A stretch of DNA of 64,000 nucleotides from Roseiarcus sp963779095. GTDB taxonomy: Bacteria > Pseudomonadota > Alphaproteobacteria > Rhizobiales > Beijerinckiaceae. The stretch lies in the NCBI GenBank assembly GCA_963779095.1, contig CAVZWU010000024.1, positions 1 to 64,000 on the forward strand, given 5' to 3'. Numbering within the stretch: position 1 is the first letter of the stretch; the number at the start of each line of letters is the position of its first letter. The notes under the pieces are model-generated. The model was not told the DNA's origin. It was given only the letters and a program-made list of their open reading frames with translations, and ran no database searches. A program made the position numbers and the translations under genes. This document shows, piece by piece, positions 9,421 through 18,373 of this stretch.

Positions 9421-9867
9421 GTTTTCGTCTCTTGAGTGCCTGGCCAGGGGGGTATGGTCAGTCAGCCGCAATCCGCTGGTGGGCTTGAACGTACAGCGGT
9501 GCCATCGAGATCCGTTGCTGATAGTGCAGCCGCCCTGGGTCGAAGGACGCTGAACCCAAGCCCGACGGAAGCGGCTGGCCATCTGCCTGACGTAGCCGGC
9601 GGGGGAAACCCGTTGGGACCAATTGGCGGTATGCCTCGGATAGCTCCATCGGAGGGCAGTGGAGTAGATATTCTCCAGGCTCTAGGTTTGATGGCTTATC
9701 GCTAATTGATCGTCAAACAGGACAGTTCCTCTATACTTCGTACGCGTTGGAGAACGCGCCGGCACCGATACTCGATTTTCGATAGAAGCTCACAGGGCTC
9801 GGCGGCCTACCTTGGGCTAAGGGGCTACAGGGGAGAAGGGGTTCGTCACGGAAACTGAGGCGGGTTA
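9421..9867. other. unassigned DNA between IS21 and IS5
   Basis: About 450 bases whose open frames (up to 89 codons) show no recognised domain. It is not the missing part of the neighbouring IS66. It is probably a rearranged remnant. Confidence 0.4.
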
Positions 9868-10810
9868 GAGCCTGACTTAAAAGTCTACGGCCTGGCGAGC
9901 CGTCTGACGGCGAGTTGGATGCAGGCGAGGGTGATGAAGGCGGCGAGGGTGTCGGCGAGGTTCTCGTAGTCCTTGGCCAGACGGCGGTTTCGGCCGAACC
10001 AGGAAAAGGTCCGTTCGACGACCCAGCGACGCGGCAGGAAGATAAATCCTGCACTGTCGTCGGGACGTTTGACGATCTCCACACGCAGGGGCGGTTGCGC
10101 GGCGATGGCGTGTTCGACCTGGCGGGCGTTGTAGCCGCCGTCGGCCCAGACGAGTTCGAGCCAATTGAAGCGCTGGCGGATGCGGTCCAAGACCAGGGCG
10201 GCGCCGTCCCGGTCCTGAATGGCGGCGGAGTGAACCACCACCCGCAGGTGCAAGCCTTCGGTATCGACCAGAGCGTGGACCTTGCGCCCTTTCACCCTCT
10301 TGCCGGCGTCATAACCCACTGCGTCTGCTTCGCCTTTCGCGCATCCCCCTTTTCGGCCGACTTGAGCGACTGGCTGTCGATGACGCCGGCGCTGGGGCTC
10401 GCCTCCCGCCCCAGCCGTTCGCGCAGGGCCGCGCGCAGTTCCTCCCAGATCGCCTCCCACACGCTCTGCCGCTGGAAAGCGCGGAAGATGTTGTAGACCG
10501 TCGAGCGCGGCGGGAAGACCCGGCGCGGCAAATAACGCCACGGGCAACCGGTTCGCAAAAGATAGAAGACCGCGTTCATCGCCAAGCGCATGTCGGTCTG
10601 GCGCGGCCGTCCGCCCGGCTTCGCCGGCGGAATCAGAGGCGCCAGGCGATCCCATTCCGCATCGCTCAGATCGCTCGGCAGACAGTCCCCAGCTTGGCGA
10701 TACCGGCTCCGGTCAGTCTCCGTCCACATCCCGGAATCATCCTTCAAAATTGCCGATGACCCGGTGAATCATTCCTTCCTTAACGGCGCCCTACCTTTTG
10801 AGACAGGCTC
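9868..10810 (-). mobile_element. IS5-family (IS427-like) element
   Basis: Imperfect terminal inverted repeats GAGCCTGACTTAAAAG (left) and GAGCCTGTCTCAAAAG (right, reverse complement) enclose about 943 bp with two overlapping transposase frames. TA lies on each side, consistent with a 2-bp target duplication. The plus-strand DNA on the right continues as a DNA methyltransferase fragment, so insertion into or beside that gene is likely. Confidence 0.8.
9885..10747 (-). CDS. IS5-family transposase in two frames joined by probable programmed frameshift
   Basis: The first frame (10747–10292) carries the DUF4096-like N-terminal domain (LSDAEWDRLAPLIPP, MRLAMNAVFYLLRTGCPWRYLP) and the first catalytic Asp in GVIDSQSLKSAEKG. 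The second frame, ending at 9885, carries GYDAGKRVKGRKVHALVDT, ELVWADGGY (second Asp) and RRWVVERTFSWFGRNRRLAKDYE (catalytic Glu). The frames overlap, and AAAAGGGGG at about 10345–10354 sits at the point where homology switches. Such A/G slippery runs are the normal way IS427-type elements make the fused transposase, so the gene is probably functional. Confidence 0.75.
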
Positions 10811-10812
10811 TA

Positions 10813-11079
10813 AGACGAGCGAGGTTTTGCAACGTCGTTCTGCCCTTTCAGACCATTGAACAGGTGGACGAGCCGTGCGCTGAAAAGACAGAAGAGACCG
10901 CCGCGCAACAAGACCTGTTTTCGACCGACGGTCGGGGGCGGCAGCTTAAGGGTTGGACCAACAAACTCATCTGGGGCGACAACAAACTCATTCTCTCATC
11001 CCTGAAAAACGGGCCCTTGCGTGAGGAGATCGAGCGTCAGGGTGGATTGAAGCTGATCTACATTGACCCGCCGTTCGAC
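10813..11079 (+). pseudogene. DNA methyltransferase (type III Mod-like) N-terminal fragment
   Basis: Ninety codons starting at the IS5 boundary read ARFCNVVLPFQTIEQVDE, DLFSTDGRGRQLKGWTNKLIWGDN, LSSLKNGPLREEIERQGGLK and LIYIDPPFD. The last contains the DPPF catalytic motif IV of beta-class adenine-N6 methyltransferases, and the preceding part matches the lead-in of site-specific methylases annotated as Mod. Homology stops immediately after the motif; the S-adenosylmethionine-binding motif I and the recognition domain are absent. With the double-AAA/WYL pair next door this suggests the remains of a restriction or defence region. Confidence 0.6.
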
Positions 11080-11120
11080 GGCGCCCTCGAGGAGTTGACC
11101 GAGAATCGAGGAACGAAAAT

Positions 11121-11141
11121 GGGCGGGGACTTTCCCCGCCC
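11121..11141 (-). terminator. intrinsic terminator hairpin
   Basis: GGGCGGGG-ACTTT-CCCCGCCC forms an eight-pair GC stem. Read on the minus strand it is followed by ATTTTCGTT and lies eight bases after the stop codon of the 101-residue protein gene, as expected for its rho-independent terminator. Confidence 0.65.
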
Positions 11142-11148
11142 GCTCCAA

Positions 11149-11454
11149 TCAGCGCGGATATTGCGCCATACGGCGAGGCGCGTCGTCGCGCTCCGCCACC
11201 ACGCCTCGGCCCGGGATCAGCGTCCCCGGCCGGTCTACCTCGACGACCCTGCCGCGCAGGCCGACATGGACGCTCATGGCGCACAGCAGCCCGTCCGGCA
11301 GGATGGCGGGCGCATAGGCGATACGCCGGCCGTTCGACCTGACCGCGCCGTCGACCTGCCGCCACAAGGTCGAGAGCGTGCGTGCGCCTTCCGGCCCCGC
11401 CGCGAGAAGCTTCTCCGCGAGGTCCGGGTGCAGGCGAATGGTGATTTCTGGCAA
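11149..11454 (-). CDS. small protein of unknown function
   Basis: A 101-residue protein beginning (TTG start) PEITIRLHPDLAEKLLAAGPEG, with a strong GAGGAGG ribosome-binding site seven bases upstream and a terminator directly downstream. The first 35 residues suggest a beta strand followed by helices, and the rest is arginine- and proline-rich. I do not recognise the family. Its own expression signals make it more credible than the surrounding remnants. It is transcribed in the same direction as the AAA gene, 180 bases downstream of it, and a copy of the operator-like palindrome (11596–11612) lies between the two. Confidence 0.5.
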   Translation of the reverse strand: MPEITIRLHPDLAEKLLAAGPEGARTLSTLWRQVDGAVRSNGRRIAYAPAILPDGLLCAMSVHVGLRGRVVEVDRPGTLIPGRGVVAERDDAPRRMAQYPR

Positions 11455-11595
11455 AGCTGCCTCCTCTGGCTCGTGACGAACGAACGCACTGCCGATAAAG
11501 CGGCGCGTTTCATTCGGGAGCAGCAGGGAGGGGAGGCGTCAGATCATGGGCTTCCTAGCAGGAACGAATGCGAATGACGACATTGCCACTAGAGT

Positions 11596-11612
11596 GCGTC
11601 AGAAACGGACGT
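11596..11612. promoter_or_regulatory. second copy of the ACGTC-N7-GACGT operator-like palindrome
   Basis: GCGTCAGAAACGGACGT matches the site at 13708–13724 in 16 of 17 positions. It lies 26 bases beyond the end of the AAA gene and about 140 bases upstream of the 101-residue protein gene. A repeated half-palindrome flanking the AAA gene on both sides suggests a protein-binding site, with the WYL regulator as the obvious candidate ligand. Confidence 0.45.
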
Positions 11613-11637
11613 AGCTTGCGGTTTGTGCCGCCCTTGA

Positions 11638-13666
11638 TCAAAATCCAATCCGTCGCTGCCTCGTCCCGGTCTTCGACGCCACCTCTTCGTCGAGCCATCT
11701 TCCAAGCCGAAGCGGATCGCGCTCGCCGAACACTTCCGCCCTGCGCGCCACCACGGCGAAGTCCCCCGGAGTCAAGGAATCCAGCCGCAAGGCGATTTCG
11801 GGACATGTCATCCCGAACGCGCGGTGAAAAGCCGCGGCGACCTGATCGCTCGTCATCGGCAGAAAACGTACCTTGAACAGAAACCGGCGCGCGGTTGCGG
11901 GGTCGAGCAACTCGGGGGCGTTCGTCGTGCAGGCGAACGGATAGGGATGTCGCTCCATTTGGGTCAGCATCTCATTGACCTGGGTGATCTCCCAGGAATG
12001 CCTCGCTGCACTTCTGTCGCGCAACAGCGAATCCACCTCGTCGAGGATCAGGAACGAGCGCGAGTCGGCGGCCTCCTCGAACGTGCGCGCAATCGCTTGT
12101 TCCGACTCCCCGAGATAGCTCGAGATCAGGTCCGAATATCGCTTCTCGAGCGGCTCCAGTTCAAGCTTCTCGGCGAGATAACGTGCATAGGCCGATTTGC
12201 CGGTACCGGAAGCGCCGGAAAGACAGAACGACAGGGCCTTCGTTGCGGCGGTCCTGGCGCGCCCCGCCAGTTTTACGAGATCGACATCGGCCGAACTCAA
12301 CGCGGGATCGAAGGTTAGCGGGGACGGAGCCGCTGCGAATTGGCGCGACCCCATGGCCTCGAGCCCGCATTCGAGGATCTTCTGCGCCTCCACGCTGGAT
12401 CCGCCAATCCGCGCGGCAGAGCGAATCGCGTTTTCGATGAGCGCCGGCGCGGCGGGGATTCGCGCAATTCTGGTGGTTTCCTCGGCGGCGAGGTGAAAGC
12501 CCGCCCGGTCGGAGATGCGCTCGATCATCTTCTTGCGCACGGCAAGGCCCGGCTTTGGGAACCGCACGACGAGGCTCATGCGGCGGACCACCGCGGGCCC
12601 GAGGCGGTCGATGTCGTTCGCGATCCAAATCGTAGGGGAGGCGACGCGCTCGACCAACCGGTTCATGAACACCTTGCTGCCATGCCGAGTCGCGGCATTC
12701 TCCTCGTCCACGCCCGCAAAGAGATCGTCCGCTTCGTCGACGGCGATGATGGTCTTATGGCTCGTGTCGCCGATGGCATTGGCGACCATCAGCGCGGCGA
12801 TCCTCTCACGCCGAGTTCGGCTCCGCGCCTTGACCGTTATGTTCGCCGATGAAGTGGGCCGACAGCTTAAGTCGGGCTGCGAGCGTCTTGACGAATTCGG
12901 TTTTGCCCGTTCCCGGTGGCCCGTAGATCAGGATGTTCGCGGCGCCGATGACGCCGTCACCCCCTTGGGCGACGATCCGCGCGGCCAGATAGCGCAACTC
13001 GCCAAGATGCGCGAAATCGTCCCAGCCCAACGAGGCGGCCGCGGGCTTGCCGAGAAGAAGAGCTCGGAATTGCGGCGTGGCGAGCCGTTTCATTGAAAGC
13101 ATGGTGCAGACCAGCTCGGAAACTTGGAAGTTGTCGCTATCGTCCTTCTCGATCAAGCCGAGCCGCGTCAGAAGTCCGTTCTCGGATAGGTCCCTTCGGT
13201 TGACCTGCTTATCGAGGACGGCACGGAGCTCGGAATAGTCGAAACGTTCCGCACCCTGCTGCTTATTGATCGCGTTGACGAGATTGCGCACTTGTTGAAC
13301 GCGAGCGATCCGCGCGAAGAGACCGAAAAAGAATCGCTGAGACGCATTGAGGTCGAATATGTCACCGAGCCAGTCGATGCGCTTTTGCAGCGGCGAGATC
13401 GGTGGCTTAGGCTCAACAGCCGAGGCCAGCGTCGCCGTGCGCCAGCGTTTCCACTCGGCCTTAAACTTCAGTTTCCCCGCGGGGCTGTCGTATTCGCTGC
13501 CCAAGCCAGAGTCGGACTTGTACTTGAACGGCGGCACGCCGAGAGAACGGCCATGCGCGCCCGACCACCCGCGCAGATACTCGTTGGGGCGGTCCCCCTG
13601 GGCGCGCTTCGATCTCAAAGCAGTGGCGAGGTATCGCCGTGTGATCCAGCGCTCGTAAGGGTGCAT
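11638..13666 (-). pseudogene. tandem-AAA ATPase, single frameshift between the two AAA modules
   Basis: An N-terminal region without recognised fold (residues 1–220) is followed by AAA module 1, with Walker A in IYGPPGTGKTEF. The frame then breaks near 12813 (GEHNGQGAEP, extra base, then TRRERIAALMVANA) and continues with the module 1 Walker B IIAVDEADDLF. AAA module 2 follows, with Walker A SGASGTGKSAYARYL, Walker B FLILDEVDSLLRDR and a sensor-like ACTTNAPELLD. The intact protein would be about 675 residues. Each module shows a full P-loop, so only the one-base insertion disrupts it. The ATG at 13666 has an AGAGGA site seven bases upstream. The WYL regulator is divergent and the spacer holds a palindrome. 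The role is unknown; such ATPases remodel protein or nucleic-acid complexes. Confidence 0.65.
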
Positions 13667-13707
13667 CACATAGTCCTCTTGACAGCGGACATGAATGTTG
13701 GACGTCT

Positions 13708-13724
13708 ACGTCAGAAACGGACGT
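13708..13724. promoter_or_regulatory. palindromic operator candidate between AAA and WYL genes
   Basis: ACGTC-AGAAACG-GACGT is an inverted repeat of five bases per arm with a seven-base spacer. It ends eight bases before the WYL start codon and lies 42–58 bases upstream of the AAA start. A protein bound here could block translation initiation or transcription of both genes. A near-identical copy lies at 11596–11612. Confidence 0.5.
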
Positions 13725-13732
13725 GACGAGCG

Positions 13733-14755
13733 ATGCGAAGCGAAAAGCCAGCCGATCTCTTGAAGCTTGCGCGGCAGCTGGCCGCTTCCGCCGAAGGCAT
13801 GACGCTCGACGAGATGGCGGAATTCTCACAGGTCGGCCGCAGAACGGTTGAGCGCCGTCGCGACGCCATTGAAGCCGTGTTCGGCCCGCTCGACAGGGTC
13901 GAGGACGGACGGCAGGTGCGGTTTCGCATGAACGGACGCGGTCTCGGGAATTTTGCCGTCGCCCCGACATCGGAGGAGCTTGCGGAGCTGGAAAACGCCG
14001 TCCGGGCCTGCGTCGCCGCACAGGACGAAGTTCGCGGCGAAATCCTCGGCTCTCTCCATCAGAAGATCCGCTGTAGCCTTCGGAGCGCGGAGCGGCTGCG
14101 TTTGGAAACGGACATCGACGCACAATTGCGCGCCGAAGCTTTCGCGCGCCAGGTCGGCCCACGCCCCTACGCAGATCCGAAAGTTCTCTCGACGCTCAGG
14201 GAGGCCCTGCTCGCAGGCGTGTTGGTGAAATTTCTGTATGGCGAGGGTAGCGACGCCAGGCTGCAGTGGCGCAAAGTCATTCCCTACGGCCTGCTGTTCG
14301 CGCCGCGGCATTACCTGGTGGCGCGGCTCAAGAGCAAATTCGAGCCCGTTCTGTTTCGCTTGGATCGCATGCAAGACGTCGAAGTCACCACCGAGCCGGG
14401 TGCGCCGCCCGGGGACTTCGATCTTGAAGCCTACGCCGCGCGTTCCTTCGGCGTCTTTCAAGAAAAAGCGGAGGACATCGTCTTACGCTTTGATCCCTCC
14501 GCCGCGCCTGGCGCTCGCACGTATCTCTTTCATCCGACCCAGACGCTGACCGACGACGGCGATGGCTCGCTGACAGTTCGTTTTCGCGCCGGGGGGCTAT
14601 TGCAGATGGCTCAGCACCTCATGACCTGGGGGCCGACCGTCACCATCCTTGCCCCCGACCGGCTCCGGGAGCTCACGTGGGAAGAGGTCGAGACGCTCTA
14701 CGAGCATTACCGGAAGACGTGCCGGAAGCCTCGTCCCGCGAAGGCGGCGGAATGA
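13733..14755 (+). CDS. WYL-domain transcriptional regulator
   Basis: A 340-residue protein with an N-terminal DeoR-like helix-turn-helix (residues 8–60, LARQLAASAEGMTLDEMAEFSQVGRRTVERRRDAIEAVF), a linker, and a WYL domain from about residue 145 (LREALLAGVLVKFLYG, WRKVIPYGLLFAPRHYLVARL, FRLDRMQDVEV). A C-terminal extension follows (GSLTVRFRAGGLLQMAQHLMTWGPTVTIL, the usual WCX region). WYL proteins bind nucleic acid or nucleotide ligands and often repress defence systems. The divergent arrangement with the double-AAA ATPase and the shared palindrome suggest autoregulation and control of that gene. The gene is intact although its partner is frameshifted. Confidence 0.85.
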   Translation: MRSEKPADLLKLARQLAASAEGMTLDEMAEFSQVGRRTVERRRDAIEAVFGPLDRVEDGRQVRFRMNGRGLGNFAVAPTSEELAELENAVRACVAAQDEVRGEILGSLHQKIRCSLRSAERLRLETDIDAQLRAEAFARQVGPRPYADPKVLSTLREALLAGVLVKFLYGEGSDARLQWRKVIPYGLLFAPRHYLVARLKSKFEPVLFRLDRMQDVEVTTEPGAPPGDFDLEAYAARSFGVFQEKAEDIVLRFDPSAAPGARTYLFHPTQTLTDDGDGSLTVRFRAGGLLQMAQHLMTWGPTVTILAPDRLRELTWEEVETLYEHYRKTCRKPRPAKAAE

Positions 14756-14799
14756 TCACCTCGTTTGAGGCGGCCGCCCCCAGCGTCGGGATTTTCTGA

Positions 14800-15049
14800 C
14801 TGATCGAGACGAGCGCAGGTACGACACAATGGCTGACTGCGGGGTGTTCGCTCCAAGCCGCCGAGCCCTACGGCGATTTTCTGACATTCCCTGATGGGCA
14901 TTACGAAGTGTGGAAGCGATGGCGACATACCAAGGATTTGGAGGCCCCGCTGCGGGGGCTTGTGCGGTCATATGAATACGAGGACTGGCCTCGAGGTCGC
15001 ATCGTCTATGATCGCTCGGAGAAGCGCTTTACCCTCTACGCGGACACAA
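14800..15049 (+). pseudogene. conserved hypothetical protein fragment cut by IS21
   Basis: An open frame from 14800 reads IETSAGTTQWLTAGCSLQ, DFLTFPDGHYEVWKRWRH, then EYEDWPRGRIVYDRSEKRFTLYADT, and runs straight into the left end of IS21 copy 2. The regular pattern (DGHYEVW, RGRIVYD, LYAD) looks like a small beta-rich conserved hypothetical protein. The start is missing or shifted: the ATG at 14753 is in another frame. No function can be given. Confidence 0.4.
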
Positions 15050-15135
15050 TGTTGATTTCCACTGAGAGCTGACCCGGGCGCCACGGGTTTTTCCACCGAG
15101 AACTGACCCATGTTCGAACCTTTCCCCCTTGGCCT

Positions 15136-16594
15136 ATGGCGGGGGACGATGGAGTGATCGACATGGAGTTATTGAGCGTCATCCGACGCTGGCGCTATCG
15201 GGACCATTTCTCGATCCGGGAGATATCGCGGCGCACGGGGCTGTCGAGGAACACGGTCCGCAAATACCTGCGCTCGGACAGCGTCGAGCCGAAGTTCAAC
15301 ATCCCTGACCGCCCGAGCAAGCTGGACCCTTACGCCGACAAGCTGTCGCATATGCTGCGGCAGGAGGCGGGGAAGTCGCGCAAGCAGAAGCGGACGATCA
15401 AGCAATTGCACGCCGATCTGGCCGCCCTCGGCTACGACGGCTCCTACAATCGCGTGGCGGCCTTCGCTCGCGACTGGAAGGCCGCCCGGCAGCAGGAACA
15501 GAAGACCTGCGGCCGCGGCGCTTTCGTGCCGCTGGCGTTTTTGCCGGGCGAGGCGTTCCAGTTCGACTGGTCGGAAGATTGGGCGGTCATCGCCGGCGAG
15601 CGGACCAAGCTGCAGGTCGCCCACTTCAAGCTCTCCTACAGCCGCGCCTTCATTCTCCGCGCCTATCCGCAGCAGACCCACGAGATGCTGTTCGACGCCC
15701 ACAACCACGCCTTCCGCGTGCTGGGCGGCGTGCCGCGGCGAGGCATCTACGACAACATGCGCACTGCCGTCGACAAGGTCGGGCGCGGCAAGGAGCGCCA
15801 GGTCAACGCGCGCTTCTCGGCCATGGTCAGCCACTTCCTGTTCGAGGCCGAGTTCTGCAATCCGGCCTCCGGCTGGGAGAAGGGGCAGATCGAGAAGAAC
15901 GTCCAGGACGCCCGCCATCGGCTCTGGCAGCCGATGCCGAGCTTCCCGTCCCTGGCGGCGCTGAACGACTGGCTGGAGGCGCGATGCCGGGAGCTGTGGG
16001 CCCAGACGCCGCACGGCTCGCAGCCGGGCGCGATCGCCGACGCCTGGGCCGAGGAAGTCGCAGCAGCTGATGCAGCTTCCCGCCCGTTCGACGGCTTCGT
16101 CGAATACGCCAAGCGCGTCTCGCCGACGTGCCTGATCCATCTGGAGCGCAATCGCTACAGCGTGCCGGCGTCCTTCGCCAATCGTCCGGTCAGCGTGCGG
16201 GTCTATCCCGAGCGCATCGTCGTCGCCGCCGAGGGGCAGATCGTCTGCGAGCACGCCGCGTCTTCGCCCGCTCCCACGAACGCAAGAGCACGACAACGGT
16301 TTACGACTGGCGGCACTATCTGGCGGTCATCCAGCGCAAGCCCGGCGCGCTGCGCAACGGCGCGCCCTTCGCCGAACTGCCGCCCGCCTTCCGGGCTCTG
16401 CAACAGCGCATGCTCAAGACGCCGGGCGGCGACCGCGAGATGGTCGAGATTCTGGCCCTGGTCCTCCAGCATGACGAACAGGCCGTGCTCACCGCCGTCG
16501 AACTGGCGCTGGAGGCCGGCGCGCCGACCAAGACGCACATCCTGAACCTGCTGCACCGCCTGGTCGACGGCAAGCCGATCGACGCGCCCCGGTG
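15136..16594 (+). pseudogene. istA: IstA transposase, frameshifted
   Basis: Highly similar to copy 1 (helix-turn-helix, DDE residues in FQFDWSEDW, RGIYDN and GQIEKNV all present). A missing C at about 16255 (GAGCACGCCGCG where the other copies have GAGCACCGCCG) shifts the C-terminal 110 codons. A small substitution also changes EEVQHLMQPS to EEVAAADAAS. The catalytic core is translated but the C-terminal region is lost. Confidence 0.85.
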
Positions 16595-16682
16595 AAGCCG
16601 CCCAACGCCCTGACGCTCACCACCGAGCCGCAGGCCAACGTCGAGCGCTACGACGCCCTGCGCAAAGCCCGGGAGGCGCGCC

Positions 16683-17479
16683 ATGCGTCATAATCCCGCC
16701 GCCGGCGCCATCGTCATCATGCTGCGCAGCCTCAAAATGCACGGCATGGCTCAAGCGGTCGGCGAGCTGACCGAGCAAGGCTCTCCGGCCTTCGAGGCGG
16801 CGCTGCCGATCCTGTCGCAGCTCCTGAAGGCGGAGACGGCCGACCGGGAGGTGAGATCGACGGCCTACCAGCTCAAGGCGGCCCGCTTCCCGAACTATCG
16901 CGACCTCGCCGGCTTCGACTTCGCCAGCAGCGAGGTCAACGAGGCGCTGGTCGCGTCAGCTTCATCGCTGCGAGTTCCTGGAGGACGCGCACAACGTCGT
17001 CCTGGTCGGCGGCCCCGGCACGGGCAAGACGCATCTCGCCACCGCGATCGGCGTCCAGGCCATCGAGCATCACCGCAAGCGCGTCCGGTTCTTCTCCACC
17101 GTCGAACTCGTCAACGCCCTCGAACAGGAGAAGGCTTCAGGGCAAGGCCGGGCAGATCGCCGGGCGGCTCGCCCACTCCGATCTCGTCATCCTCGACGAG
17201 CTTGGCTACCTGCCGTTCAGCGCCTCCGGCGGGGCGTTGCTCTTCCATCTGCTGAGCAAGCTCTACGAGCGCACCAGCGTCATCATCACCACCAATCTCA
17301 GCTTCGGCGAGTGGGCCGCCGTGTTCGGCGACCCCAAGATGACGACCGCGCTGCTCGATCGTCTCACCCACCGCTGCCACATTCTCGAAACCGGAAACGA
17401 CAGCTTCCGCTTCAAGAACAGCTCGGCGAAAGCCGCCAAACCCGCAAAGGAGAAATCTCGAAACTTGACGAACGCCTGA
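16683..17479 (+). pseudogene. istB: IstB helper ATPase, frameshifted
   Basis: It opens normally (MRHNPAAGAIVIMLRSLKMHGMAQ) but shifts near 16950 just before the Walker A sequence. It then shifts again near 17130 (GAGAAGGCTTCAGGGCAAG in place of GAAAAGCTTCAGGGAAAG) before the last part resumes (LLFHLLSKLYERTSVIITTN). No functional ATPase can be made. Confidence 0.85.
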
Positions 17480-17550
17480 TCCCCAAACCATCATCAAGCC
17501 GGGTCAGTTCTCAATGGAAATCCCGGGTCAATTCTCGGCGGAAATCGACA

Positions 17551-17810
17551 GGCGATCGCGTCTGGCAGTTGAGAAGCTCGAGCCCGACGCACGTGCTCAG
17601 GCCATGAGAAATGTCAATCCAGCTTTCATCCCGCGTAATCATGGTATGGAGAAAGCGCTGGACGCAGCGATCGAGTATGGAGACTTTTCAACGTTTGCCG
17701 AGCTGCTGACGGTTCTCTCGCGACCTTACGAAGCGCAAGCGGGCTTCGTCGAATATGCTAACCCGCCCCACGCAAATGAGCGCGTCCTTCGGACATTCTG
17801 CGGGACTTGA
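17551..17810 (+). pseudogene. SelO-type protein adenylyltransferase, C-terminal fragment
   Basis: About 86 codons to the right of IS21 copy 2 (MRNVNPAFIPRNHGMEKALD, FAELLTVLSRPYEAQAGF, EYANPPHANERVLRTFCGT) match the conserved C-terminus of the SelO/YdiU pseudokinase family, which AMPylates proteins. The kinase-like domain is absent, and no other SelO piece occurs in the window. The loss is explained by a deletion anchored at the IS21 copy. Confidence 0.75.
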
Positions 17811-18373
17811 TTAGGCTTTTGACGCGGTCCCGCTCCGAGAGTTTGCCAATCTAAACGTCGTTGTGACGGACGAGGCTCAGGCTCTGCAATCGACCGATCA
17901 TCACTTGGTCGGTGATCGACGCCGCCGGTGGCGGGTAACGCGCGGAGCGGGTAACGGGGCTTTTCAGATTTGTCGGACGGGGAACCAAAGTCCACATTTT
18001 GCCCGCCATGTGGGCATGGTGGCAGCGGTGGCAGTCCAATGTATTATTATATCAACGGGAAATTCGATAATATAATAATAATACATTTTACTGCCACCGC
18101 TGCCACCACATCGAAAACAGCCGATTTTTGGCAATAGCGCCCAGGTCCAATAGTGTAGATTGAGAGAAACACACCAACGGCCCTCGGCGCCGAGGTCTCA
18201 GCATGAGCCGCGAGGCGGTTCCGTCGGGTTAGCGCCGACCCGATCGCGGATTCACCTGTGCGGATGACGCTGCAGGACATTCGTGGAGGGTCTGGCGAAG
18301 AACGTGCCCGCTTCGGCGCGTGGTCGGCTCCGGGGCCGCATGGCGACGGCCCCGTGCTCGATATCTTAACCGA
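17811..18373. other. gene-free stretch with GGGTAAC repeats and a long palindrome
   Basis: No credible gene. It contains two GCGGGTAACG-type repeats at about 17930–17965, like the repeats downstream of the DUF927 gene near 57.7 kb, and the 90-bp palindrome at 18018–18107. It may be the trace of a lost replicating element. Confidence 0.4.
18018..18107. repeat. 90-bp near-perfect palindrome
   Basis: The left arm GGTGGCAGCGGTGGCAGT plus AATGTATTATTATAT pairs with the right arm (reverse complement GGTGGCAGCGGTGGCAGT plus AATGTATTATTATTATAT). The only differences are a CC/AA mismatch and a three-base length difference. The loop is about 15 bases (CAACGGGAAATTCGA). The GC-rich outer stem and AT-rich inner stem could extrude as a cruciform or fold as RNA. 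Confidence 0.8.

Larger units (their letters stand above)
15050..17550 (+). mobile_element. IS21-family element, copy 2 (defective)
   Basis: A 2501-bp copy with the same 5'-TGTTGATTTCC...GGAAATCGACA-3' ends and terminal repeats as the other two. Both istA and istB carry frameshifts. The left flank (conserved hypothetical) and right flank (SelO tail) are different genes and there is no target duplication, so recombination or deletion has occurred across this copy. It is in direct orientation with copy 3. Confidence 0.92.

Noticed and set aside
9421..9867. Missing third of the IS66 element
   Set aside because: The sequence does not match the corresponding part of the complete IS66 copy.
18047..18280. 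Minus-strand 77-codon frame ending in the palindrome
   Set aside because: Its hydrophobic end is simply the AT-rich palindrome arm; no start signal or homology was recognised.
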